The notes under the pieces are model-generated. The model was not told the DNA's origin and searched no databases. It saw only the letters and a list, made by a program, of their open reading frames with translations. Position numbers and translations under genes: made by a program. A stretch of 64,000 nucleotides of DNA from Gammaproteobacteria bacterium. GTDB taxonomy: Bacteria; Pseudomonadota; Gammaproteobacteria; Pseudomonadales; Cellvibrionaceae. Positions 26,543 through 34,495 of the stretch are shown here, one piece after another (position 1 is the stretch's first letter; every line of letters starts with the position of its first letter). The stretch spans positions 124,001-188,000 of the forward strand of contig JAGKWO010000003.1 in the NCBI GenBank assembly GCA_021151835.1, given 5' to 3'.

Positions 26543-27142
26543 TTACAGAAAATAATCATTTTCCACTGCATGGACCAACAAGACATCAATGCCCGCCATG
26601 CCCGCCGTTTGTGCGGCTTGCAAGCCTAATTTTGAATCTTCAAATACCACGCATTTGGTTGGATCTACACCCAATAATTCCGCACAGCGTAAAAAAGTAT
26701 CCGGCGCCGGTTTTGGATTTTTTACCTGATCAGCGCCCACCACGACACTTATGTACTTATCCAGCCCACAAATTTTTAAAATGCTTTCAGCTTCTTGCGT
26801 ATAGGCGCCCGTTCCAATCGCCATGGGTTTAATACCGTGATAGCGCTGCGCAACTTCCAGCAGTGCAGTTGGCTTTACGTATTTGTGCATATTGTCGTGC
26901 ACAACTTGCTCTTTAAATTCATTCATTTCATCAAGGGTTGCAGCGACCTTGATATTAAATTTTTCCAATAAAATTTCGATAGTGCCCTTGGTAGGAACAC
27001 CAGCCAGTGAACGCATGAACGGGCGATCAATAGGAATACCGTATTTGTTTAGCATGGTACTCCATGCAAATTCATGTAACTGGCCGCTATCAACCAGGGT
27101 GCCATCCATGTCAAAAATCAGCGCATCGTAATGGTCGTACAT
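26543..27142 (-). CDS. HAD-superfamily sugar-phosphate phosphatase or phosphoglucomutase-like protein
   Basis: A 199-aa HAD subfamily IA protein. Motif I is DMDGTLVDS (nucleophile and acid/base Asp), motif II the Thr in AIGTGA, motif III the Lys in VKNPKPAPD, and motif IV FEDSKLG. This arrangement matches YqaB-like phosphatases and beta-phosphoglucomutases; the cap around residues 17-85 suits a small sugar phosphate. A role in clearing sugar phosphates during pentose metabolism is inferred only. Of two adjacent ATGs the second has GAGAG at better spacing. Confidence 0.85.
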   Translation of the reverse strand: MYDHYDALIFDMDGTLVDSGQLHEFAWSTMLNKYGIPIDRPFMRSLAGVPTKGTIEILLEKFNIKVAATLDEMNEFKEQVVHDNMHKYVKPTALLEVAQRYHGIKPMAIGTGAYTQEAESILKICGLDKYISVVVGADQVKNPKPAPDTFLRCAELLGVDPTKCVVFEDSKLGLQAAQTAGMAGIDVLLVHAVENDYFL

Positions 27143-27236
27143 CATTTACTCTCAGGTTTGCCAAATAAAATTACCGTTAAGGTTAAATTAGAGCACAAAC
27201 CGGCAATAAGTTCGATGCAATGATTGCGTTGCTGTC

Positions 27237-27327
27237 TATATTTAAAGCTACCTATATTTAAAGCTACCTATATTTAAAGCTACCTATATTTAAAGCCATT
27301 TATATTTAAAGCTATTTACATTCAAAG
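27237..27327. repeat. Tandem 16-bp repeat arising from the 3' end of the tannase-family gene
   Basis: Units TATATTTAAAGCTACC start at 27237, 27253, 27269, 27285 and 27301, followed by a diverged sixth copy that contains the last codons of the gene. The stop codon (27312-27314) lies inside the array. Confidence 0.9.
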
Positions 27328-28889
27328 TTTTCTGCTTTTTCAGAATCCCCGGTGCCCTTGTAATGTGCATGAGCAGGATAAGGACAAAGTGGTCGGCTAC
27401 GATTGGGGAAAGCATTACCGGTCACAGTCACCTGCTCAGGTGCTTTATTTTTTTCAACCCAATCGACAATCGGATCGATCATATCGAAATGATCGAGCGC
27501 AGCCGCGCCACCACCACAATGCCCCATACCAGGGACCAGAAACAGGCGACTCCATTGCGATACATTTTCTTCACCGCCATTATCATTAACCAACTGCTGG
27601 TAATAGCGAGTAGTCTCTTGCGCGGAAAACCATGGGTCGCTTACGCCATGATAAAAAATCAGTTTGCCACCATTGTCAGAAAAGGTATTAAGCAAGGTCC
27701 AATACGCAGAATCGCCCACAAATGCCGCCGGTGTTGACGCCGCCATAGACTCCTGGTCCACATTCATATCTGTGCTGGTAATTTTTCCAACGATGGGATG
27801 ATTACCCGGATTTAATAAACCCGGAATTCCTTGGGTCTCGGTAATACCAGTATCAAACCAGAACCCGGGATACACTTGCACGCCAAGCGAATTTTTTGGC
27901 CCTGCAAATCCCGACTTGATTGCCCTGGCTTTTGCGGGGCTAATGCACGATTCTTTTTTTGTTGCACTACAGGCGACTGACATTGGATCAAAGTTGCAGC
28001 CCAGGGTATTGGAAATCATTTTGTCAGCAACACCATCAAGCGTATCGCATTGTTTTAGCAAGCCATCCATCACGATGGTTTTATCTTGTGCACTCAAGGC
28101 TTGCGCAACGTCTGGATGGCCTTCCTGGTCTTTTGGTGCAACCCTGGCGAGCGAAACCATTACCCACTTGTCAGCCAAATTGGAAAAGCTGGTGCGCATC
28201 GCTGGCGCACCGGCAACGATGCCATCAAATAAACGCGGATAACGTTGCGACATAATCATGGCTTCGCGCCCACCTGTTGAACACCCCATGTAGTAGGAAT
28301 GATCAATCGCTTTGCCATAGTACTGCGCTACAATTTGTTTGGCGGTAACAGCAACCTTGCCAATGGCCTGGTATAAAAAATTCAGCGTTGCTTCCTGGTC
28401 ACTAAAAAAACTCGCATCAAATCCGTGGGCACCTTGATGCCCCGTATCCGTAGTGACAACAGCAAATCCGCGCTGCAACGCTGTCATATCGCCTGCTGCA
28501 CTCGAGCCCAGGGGCGTTGCAACCGAACCATTCAGGCCGCCACCCCCCTGCATCATAAAACGGCCGTTCCATTTTTCCGGCAATGCGATTGCGAAACCAA
28601 TTGCATAGGGTTTTCCACCTGCACCAACGCGCCCATCAATGACACCGTCAACGCGGCAGTAGCTCGCCAGGGTTCCTGCATAGGGACGTTGGTACATCAC
28701 TGCTGGTACAGGTCCTGCTGCAATATTCACAGCAGTTTTTATCGTTACATTGTTTTCATTTGTTGTAAAAGCCAACAACTTACTGCAACCAGCTTCACTA
28801 TTGTTTGATGATTTTTTTTCGGTTACGGAACAGGAGGACAACGCCAAAATGAAAAAAAGTAATCCGACTAAATTTTTTATGCAGTGCAT
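27312..28889 (-). CDS. Tannase/feruloyl-esterase family lipoprotein
   Basis: A 525-aa protein with a lipobox (LALSSC, Cys about 20). The alpha/beta-hydrolase core has the nucleophile elbow GCSTGG (Ser about 204), the acid in HGVSDPWF and the histidine in PGMGHCGGG. The cysteines next to Ser and His are the CS-D-HC disulfide pair typical of the tannase family (PF07519). Such enzymes release ferulic acid or other phenolics esterified to arabinose in pectin and xylan. Placement between araA and the HAD gene supports de-esterification of feruloylated arabinan. It is probably anchored in the outer membrane. The exact acyl substrate cannot be told from sequence. Confidence 0.87.
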   Translation of the reverse strand: MHCIKNLVGLLFFILALSSCSVTEKKSSNNSEAGCSKLLAFTTNENNVTIKTAVNIAAGPVPAVMYQRPYAGTLASYCRVDGVIDGRVGAGGKPYAIGFAIALPEKWNGRFMMQGGGGLNGSVATPLGSSAAGDMTALQRGFAVVTTDTGHQGAHGFDASFFSDQEATLNFLYQAIGKVAVTAKQIVAQYYGKAIDHSYYMGCSTGGREAMIMSQRYPRLFDGIVAGAPAMRTSFSNLADKWVMVSLARVAPKDQEGHPDVAQALSAQDKTIVMDGLLKQCDTLDGVADKMISNTLGCNFDPMSVACSATKKESCISPAKARAIKSGFAGPKNSLGVQVYPGFWFDTGITETQGIPGLLNPGNHPIVGKITSTDMNVDQESMAASTPAAFVGDSAYWTLLNTFSDNGGKLIFYHGVSDPWFSAQETTRYYQQLVNDNGGEENVSQWSRLFLVPGMGHCGGGAAALDHFDMIDPIVDWVEKNKAPEQVTVTGNAFPNRSRPLCPYPAHAHYKGTGDSEKAENFECK

Positions 28890-29032
28890 TTGATTTCCTC
28901 TTCAGCCTGATCCGTAGTCAGTTTGCCGCACCTATTATTGAAAGCTTACATGCCAACAATAATAAAAATTTTTATAATATTTCATCACTATCCCTGTGAT
29001 GATGATTTATTTAAAAATCGTTTTGCTATAGG

Positions 29033-29076
29033 GCTTACACACCATCGTTCAAATGCTTATACACCATCTTTCAGAT
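29033..29076. repeat. Direct duplication of the araA 3' end
   Basis: Two 22-bp copies, 29033-29054 and 29055-29076, differ at three positions. The second contains the araA stop codon (29057-29059) and last codons; the first lies just past the stop. Confidence 0.8.
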
Positions 29077-30574
29077 GGTAGTAAGCTGCGTTGTGGCGCA
29101 ATTCAGTTTTGAAATTACGCACGGTGGTATCCGCACCGATTACAACGACTTCCACACCGGCAATTTCTGCATAGTCAACAATTTCATCCGCCGTTACGCC
29201 CTGGGTGTAAGCGCTGTGGTGTGCGCCACCGGCCTGAATCCAGGCTGCAGCAGAAATTTCCAGGTTTGGACGAGGTTGCCACAATGCTTTTGCTACTGGC
29301 AATTTCGGCAATTCTTGCGGTGGATTTACGGTATCCACTTCATTGATGATTACACGGAAACGCGTGCCGATATCGATCAGGGAAATACACAATGCGGGGC
29401 CTGCTTTGCCGGTGAAAATCAAGCGCGCGATATCGTTACGGCAACCGATAGTGTGCAAATGGACTTCCAGCTTTGGTTTTGCCGCCGCAATGGAAGGACA
29501 CACTTCCAGCATGTGCGCACCCAATACTTGATCCACTCCACCCGAATTAACGGCACCAAAGTGATAGGTGTAATCCTCCATAAAGGATGAACCACCGTCG
29601 CGACCTTTGGAGATCACTTTACAAATGTGCACCATTGCCGCGGTTTTCCAATCGCCTTCGCCACCGTAACCAAAACCGGCCGCCATTAAACGTTGTGTTG
29701 CGAGGCCTGGCAAATTAGTTAAACCGGTCAGGTTTTCAAAACAGTTGGTGAATGCACCGAACTCACCTTCGGTGAGGAATTTCAACATCCCCAGTTCCAA
29801 ACGCGCTTCGTTTTTCAGCATTTGGAATTGATGTTCATCATCAAAGATTGCCGGATTAACATCGTATTCTTTTTTGTACACCTCGATTTGCGCAGCCACT
29901 TCTGCGTCGGTAACAGCATCAACTACTTTTTGCAAATCACCCAGACCGTAGGCGTGAACTTCGTAACCGAATTTAATTTGCGCAGATACTTTATCGCCAT
30001 CCGTTACCGCAACCTGACGCATGTTGTCACCAAAGCGTGCCACTTTTAAATTCTGGCTCGCATGCCAGCCCATAGCAACGCGACACCAGCTATCAATTTG
30101 TTTTTGCACTGATTCAGTGGCCCAGTGACCAACCACCACTTTGCGTTCCTGGCGCAAACGCGTGCTTACGTGGCCAAATTCGCGGTCACCGTGGGCGGAT
30201 TGGTTGAGATTCATAAAGTGCATATTGATATCGGCAAATGGCAATTCAGCATTAAATTGCGTATGCAAATGCATGTAGGGCTTGCTCAGCGCACTCAAGC
30301 CGGCGATCCACATTTTTGCCGGGGAGAAAGTGTGCATCCACAAAATCAAACCCACGCAATTTGGGTTGCTGTTTGCCGCTTGCGCTACAGCGAGGATTTC
30401 GGCTGGCGACTTAACAGTTTCCTGTGCAACGATTTTGATCGAAATATTATTCGATTCGGTTAAACCGGATGCGATTTTCTGGCTGTTTTCGGCGACTTGT
30501 TTTAATACGCCTGGACCATACAGATGTTGTGAACCGGTGACTAACCAGACTTCTTTATCGCCGTAGATTTTCAT
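29057..30574 (-). CDS. araA: L-arabinose isomerase
   Basis: A 505-aa enzyme converting L-arabinose to L-ribulose with Mn2+. The family length and landmarks are intact: EVWLVTGSQHLYG at the start, WMHTFSPAKMWI, HTQFNAELPF, GGEGDWKTAA and FMEDYTYHF (the metal-binding Glu pair), a further His in EVHLHTIGC and a His pair in QAGGAHHSAYT. GAGG lies before the ATG. It is third in the araB-araD-araA order on this strand; a 118-nt gap with a palindromic element separates it from araD and may tune its expression. Confidence 0.97.
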   Translation of the reverse strand: MKIYGDKEVWLVTGSQHLYGPGVLKQVAENSQKIASGLTESNNISIKIVAQETVKSPAEILAVAQAANSNPNCVGLILWMHTFSPAKMWIAGLSALSKPYMHLHTQFNAELPFADINMHFMNLNQSAHGDREFGHVSTRLRQERKVVVGHWATESVQKQIDSWCRVAMGWHASQNLKVARFGDNMRQVAVTDGDKVSAQIKFGYEVHAYGLGDLQKVVDAVTDAEVAAQIEVYKKEYDVNPAIFDDEHQFQMLKNEARLELGMLKFLTEGEFGAFTNCFENLTGLTNLPGLATQRLMAAGFGYGGEGDWKTAAMVHICKVISKGRDGGSSFMEDYTYHFGAVNSGGVDQVLGAHMLEVCPSIAAAKPKLEVHLHTIGCRNDIARLIFTGKAGPALCISLIDIGTRFRVIINEVDTVNPPQELPKLPVAKALWQPRPNLEISAAAWIQAGGAHHSAYTQGVTADEIVDYAEIAGVEVVVIGADTTVRNFKTELRHNAAYYHLKDGV

Positions 30575-30593
30575 TGTTTTTTCCTCAAATTTT

Positions 30594-30683
30594 TGTTGGG
30601 CATGACTGCCTGCGCGGCCCGACCCAACCTACATGTGCGTTCGTAGGATGGGCCGGGCTGCGTAAGCAGCAATGCCCACCAAT
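30594..30683. repeat. Palindromic intergenic element between araD and araA
   Basis: The left half has TGGGCAT and GCCCGACCCAACCTAC; the right half has GTAGGATGGGCCGGGC and ATGCCCA, making an almost complete 90-bp hairpin. This is typical of REP-like intergenic palindromes, which can stabilise upstream mRNA or weaken read-through. Confidence 0.75.
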
Positions 30684-30691
30684 AATGTTGT

Positions 30692-31402
30692 TTAATCACT
30701 CTGCCCGTAATAGGCATTTTTTCCGTGCTTGCGTAAATAGTGTTTATCCACAATGCCTTGTTTTAACGGCGCCGTGTTTTGTTGCAATGTTTTGGTTAAA
30801 TAAGCCATGCGCGCGATTTCTTCCAAAATCACTGCGTGATAAACCGCATCGGCGCCATCCTTACCCCAGGTAAAAGGCGCGTGGCCGGCAACAATCACCA
30901 TGGGCACTTCTTTCGGGCTGCGGTCTTTAAAACAATCGGTAATTTGCACACCGGTTTCTTCTTCGTAATCGCGTTCGATTTGTTCGTCCGTCATCACCGC
31001 AGTGCACGGAATTTCACCGTAAGCGTAATCCGCATGGGTAGTGCCGTAACAGGGAATGGCTTGCTGGGTTTGCGCCCAGGCAGTGGCGTAAGTGGAATGC
31101 GTATGTGTGACGCCACCAATCATTTCAAAATGGCGATATAAATGCGTGTGGGTTTTGGTATCGGAAGAAGGACGCATACTTTTTTTATTAGGCGAGTCCT
31201 CCACTATTTTGTTTTCCAAATCCACAATCACAATATCGTCCGGCGTCATTACTTCATAAGCAACACCGCTAGGCTTAATCGCAATCACACCTTTGCTGCG
31301 ATCAATTTGCGATACATTGCCCCAGGTATAAACCACCAGGTTGCGGCGATTCAATTCCATATTGGCTTCGAAAACTTCGCGTTTTAATTCGGTGTAACTC
31401 AT
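30692..31402 (-). CDS. araD: L-ribulose-5-phosphate 4-epimerase
   Basis: A 236-aa class II aldolase-fold epimerase that converts L-ribulose 5-phosphate to D-xylulose 5-phosphate. Visible motifs include TWGNVSQID, AIKPSGVAYE, the Zn-binding THTHLYRHF and THTHSTYATAWAQ histidines, YGTTHADYAYGEIPCT, and the third zinc His in VAGHAPFTWG. It begins 4 nt after the araB stop, so the two are cotranscribed and likely coupled. Confidence 0.96.
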   Translation of the reverse strand: MSYTELKREVFEANMELNRRNLVVYTWGNVSQIDRSKGVIAIKPSGVAYEVMTPDDIVIVDLENKIVEDSPNKKSMRPSSDTKTHTHLYRHFEMIGGVTHTHSTYATAWAQTQQAIPCYGTTHADYAYGEIPCTAVMTDEQIERDYEEETGVQITDCFKDRSPKEVPMVIVAGHAPFTWGKDGADAVYHAVILEEIARMAYLTKTLQQNTAPLKQGIVDKHYLRKHGKNAYYGQSD

Positions 31403-31406
31403 TCGC

Positions 31407-33083
31407 TTACACCTCCCTTGATACGGATGAGGATACGAAACTACCTAGCGCACGATATTGCTGGTAACGCTGGTCGTAAATCGCCGCAGCTTGTGCATTG
31501 GGCGTGTAGGTTTTGCAGGTGCGCGACGCCATTACTTTTTGTGCAGCGGCAACGGTTGGATAAACCCCACCGCACACAGCGGCAAAAATCGCTGCACCTA
31601 ACGCGCAACTCTGTTCGCTTTCCAAAACTTCAATCGGGCAATTCCAGGCATCAGCACAGGTTTGCATGACGAAATCGGATTTTTTGGAAATGCCGCCAAT
31701 CGCTACGACTGAGTTAACTGCGATACCTTCATCTTTAAACCGTTCGATAATCGCACGCGCACCGAATGCGGTTGCTTCAACCAGCGCACGGAAAATATGC
31801 GGCGCTTCGCTGCCCATTTTTAAGCCGGCGATGGCCATGGATACGGTTTGGTCGGCATCGGGTGTACGACGGCCGTTAACCCAATCAAGCGCAGTGATAT
31901 TTGCATCGGCGATTGGCAGCGCACTCGCTGCAGTACTTAATGCAACCAGCGTATTGTTTTCAATTTCTTCGACGAGTTTTTGTCTGGTTTCGTCATCCAA
32001 TAACGATGAATTTGCAAGCAGGTTTTGCACTGGCCAATTCACCAGATCGCGGAACCATGCATACAAATCGCCGAATGCTGATTGCCCCGCTTCCAAACCG
32101 ACAAAGCCGGGCAATACTGAACCATCGACTTGACCGCAAATACCGCGAATGGATTTGTTGCCAACATCGGCATAACTCGCCACGGTAATATCGCAAGTCG
32201 ATGTACCCATAATTTTGGTGAGCACACCCGGTTTAACTTGTGCCGCAACGGCACCCATATGGCAATCAAATGCACTGAAACCGACGGGTGTATTTTCGGG
32301 AACACCAAGCTTGTCAGCCCATTTGGCACTCAGCCCGCCGCACACTTGATCGGATGTGAAGGTTTCTGCGGGCAAGCGATCACGCAAGCCATTGAGTAAT
32401 GGATCAATGCCCACAAAAAAATCATTGGGCGGATAACCGCCCCAGCTTTCGTGCCACATTAATTTGTGACCCGTCGCGCAACGGCCCATGCGCAATTTGC
32501 CCGGGTGGGTAGTGTCGGTAAGAACGGCCGACATCCAGTCACAATGTTCCACCCACAAGTAAGCGGCTTCCGCGACAGAAGGATCTTCACGCAATACATG
32601 CAACGCTTTTGCCCAGAACCATTCAGAGGAATAAATTCCACCTTCGTATTTCAAATAGTTTTCTGCTGCGTTATTGGCTGCTGCGGTAATTTCCTGCGCT
32701 TCTTTAATGGCAGTGTGATCTTTCCAGAGCACAAACATCGCATTGGGGTTTTCGGCAAATTCCGGTTTCAACGCAAGTGCAACACCTTCGCTATCGACAG
32801 CAATTGGCGTAGAGCCGGTGGTATCAAAACTGATACCTGCAACTTTTTGCGCCGCGCCTGCGGGAGCCAATTTCCATAATCCCTGGACAACCTGTTCCAG
32901 GCTTTCCAGGTAATCCAGCGGGTGCTGGCGGAACTGGTCTTTGGCCGGCACACAAAACAGGCCTTTTTTCCAACGCGGGTAATAGACCACATTGCTCGCC
33001 ACTTCCTGGCCGGTAAGGGCATCTACTAATAAGGCTCTAACGGAATCGGAGCCGTAATCCAGCCCCAAGGCATAAGAGGTCAT
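31407..33083 (-). CDS. araB: Ribulokinase
   Basis: A 558-aa FGGY-family kinase that phosphorylates L-ribulose. The N-terminal nucleotide fold starts YALGLDYGSDSVRALLVD; SFDTTGSTP, GFSAFDCHMGAVAAQ and the C-terminal FGGY signature region with VVAIGGISKKSDFVMQTCAD are present. The ATG is preferred over a GTG three codons earlier because the GTG lies inside the AGGTGAG ribosome site. It is the first gene of araB-araD-araA, and its promoter has a perfect copy of the arabinose-type operator. Confidence 0.96.
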   Translation of the reverse strand: MTSYALGLDYGSDSVRALLVDALTGQEVASNVVYYPRWKKGLFCVPAKDQFRQHPLDYLESLEQVVQGLWKLAPAGAAQKVAGISFDTTGSTPIAVDSEGVALALKPEFAENPNAMFVLWKDHTAIKEAQEITAAANNAAENYLKYEGGIYSSEWFWAKALHVLREDPSVAEAAYLWVEHCDWMSAVLTDTTHPGKLRMGRCATGHKLMWHESWGGYPPNDFFVGIDPLLNGLRDRLPAETFTSDQVCGGLSAKWADKLGVPENTPVGFSAFDCHMGAVAAQVKPGVLTKIMGTSTCDITVASYADVGNKSIRGICGQVDGSVLPGFVGLEAGQSAFGDLYAWFRDLVNWPVQNLLANSSLLDDETRQKLVEEIENNTLVALSTAASALPIADANITALDWVNGRRTPDADQTVSMAIAGLKMGSEAPHIFRALVEATAFGARAIIERFKDEGIAVNSVVAIGGISKKSDFVMQTCADAWNCPIEVLESEQSCALGAAIFAAVCGGVYPTVAAAQKVMASRTCKTYTPNAQAAAIYDQRYQQYRALGSFVSSSVSREV

Positions 33084-33149
33084 CAAACTCACCTGTTTCT
33101 TTCAAAATTCGCTTTTATTTTATTAATATTGACTCATCAGAGGATATTA

Positions 33150-33193
33150 ATATTGTATTACAATATATTCTCAGTAAGACTATCCCCTGTCAA
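33150..33193 (-). promoter_or_regulatory. araB promoter with perfect 17-bp operator palindrome
   Basis: On the minus strand TTGACA (33193-33188), 17 nt, GAATAT (33170-33165). The site 33150-33166 reads ATATTGTA-T-TACAATAT with perfect 8-bp arms, overlapping the -10 element and start region, as expected for repression in the absence of arabinose. Confidence 0.7.
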
Positions 33194-33242
33194 TCGGTTT
33201 TAGCACTATCAGGGGATAGCTTTTCTTTATTACTTATCGGCG

Positions 33243-34232
33243 TTATTTGCCGGTTTTGGTCGCCGCCTTGTTCGCCGTCACACCTTCGCTGGTCATGATG
33301 ATTCGCTTGATAGTGCCATCCGGATTGTAGAACAACTCATCAATGCTGACCGAGCGGCGGTATTGCCCGCCATCAGGGCGCCCTGCGCCGGTGTGATAAA
33401 TAAAGTAATGCTTGTTATTGAACTCGATAATCGCCTGGTGGTTAGTCGGTGTATTGCCCGCGACTTCATTCAGTATCCCCCGGTATTCCCATGGACCGTT
33501 AATGCTCTTGCTCATGGCATAACCAATCTTTTCCGGGAAGCCCATCGCGTAGGACAAATAGTAATTGTCCTTGTATTTGTGCACCCAGATTGCCTCGGTA
33601 AATTCCGGCAAGGTTTTGATGTTTACGATGGGGCCATCCAGCTCGATCATATTAGGCTTGAGCCTGGCGTAGTACGCCTTGGTGTTACCCCAGAACAGGT
33701 AGGCTTGGCCGTCATCGTCAATAAATACGGAAGGGTCGATATCATCCCAGTCATTCGGGGTATCAGTAGTCATGTCATTCGTGATCAATGCTTTGCCGCG
33801 CGCATCCTTAAACGGACCGAGCGGGCTATCACCTACCGCAACCCCAATCGCAAAACCGGGCTTGGTATCGTTATGGCGCGCGGTGATATACCAGTAAAAT
33901 TTGCCATTCTTCTCAATCACCTGGCTGGCCCAGGCATCGCCTTTGGCCCATTTGAAATCCTTCACATGCAAGCGCGGGCCGTGAGCCTCCCAATTCACCA
34001 TGTCAGCGGATGACCACACCAGCCAGTCATGCATTTCAAAGAATTTGGTGTTGTCCCTGGCTTCGTCATGGCCGGCATAAAGATAAACTTTTCCTTTATG
34101 TACCAGCGCGGCCGGGTCAGCAGTAAATACATCGGTAAAAATCGGGTTAGCGGCTTGCACTGTCATCGCCGTGGTGGCCAACGCGACTATCAACGGTCTA
34201 ATTAAAGTCAGGGGTTTGATCAGGGAGCGCAT
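33243..34232 (-). CDS. abf43A: GH43 arabinan-specific alpha-1,2-L-arabinofuranosidase, Abf43A-like
   Basis: A 329-aa secreted protein, signal peptide about 1-28 (cut at VQA|ANP). The GH43 propeller has the catalytic base at about D39 (FTADPAAL), Asp near 166 (DDIDPSVF) and Glu near 214 (EFTEAIWV), matching the D41/D168/E215 pattern I recall for C. japonicus Abf43A, an enzyme removing alpha-1,2-arabinose branches from arabinan. Agreement with that protein from memory is extensive (WAKGDAWASQVIE, EVAGNTPTNHQAIIEF, GAGRPDGGQYRRS). Debranching would help the endo-arabinanases act. It lies 159 nt downstream of... the araB promoter region on the far side, and is transcribed toward it, under the site at 34329. 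Confidence 0.85.
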   Translation of the reverse strand: MRSLIKPLTLIRPLIVALATTAMTVQAANPIFTDVFTADPAALVHKGKVYLYAGHDEARDNTKFFEMHDWLVWSSADMVNWEAHGPRLHVKDFKWAKGDAWASQVIEKNGKFYWYITARHNDTKPGFAIGVAVGDSPLGPFKDARGKALITNDMTTDTPNDWDDIDPSVFIDDDGQAYLFWGNTKAYYARLKPNMIELDGPIVNIKTLPEFTEAIWVHKYKDNYYLSYAMGFPEKIGYAMSKSINGPWEYRGILNEVAGNTPTNHQAIIEFNNKHYFIYHTGAGRPDGGQYRRSVSIDELFYNPDGTIKRIIMTSEGVTANKAATKTGK

Positions 34233-34328
34233 TTACACCTCTCTTATTGTTTATCGGCCTGCGATTGCCCCGCAGACCATGTTTTGCCAGGCCATTTTTC
34301 ATTGATGGACCGGGGTTGATTTATATTG

Positions 34329-34345
34329 ATATTATAATACAATTA
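34329..34345 (-). promoter_or_regulatory. Arabinose-type operator candidate upstream of abf43A
   Basis: ATATTATA-A-TACAATTA; the minus strand contains TATAAT within it, a probable -10 element for the abf43A gene. It has two to three mismatches from the perfect palindrome found at araB. Confidence 0.5.
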
Positions 34346-34424
34346 AATCAAGTAAAGAGATCGAAAGTTTAATCAGCAATTAGCGCACATCAGGCAAATA
34401 TACGTAAACAAACCGTTTTACTCA

Positions 34425-34465
34425 TTGCCCGCAATCAATAACATACTTATATTGTATGACTTTAA
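34425..34465 (+). promoter_or_regulatory. Promoter and half-operator of the dehydratase gene
   Basis: TTGCCC (34425-34430), 17 nt, TATATT (34448-34453) directed toward the dehydratase. It overlaps ATATTGTA-T-GACTTTAA (34449-34465), which has a perfect left operator arm and a poor right arm. Confidence 0.5.
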
Positions 34466-34495
34466 TAATAATGGCCAAGCCGATGTAACCCAAGT

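Noticed and set aside
27237..27327. CRISPR array
   Set aside because: The 16-bp units are directly adjacent with no spacers, and the last unit is part of a coding sequence.
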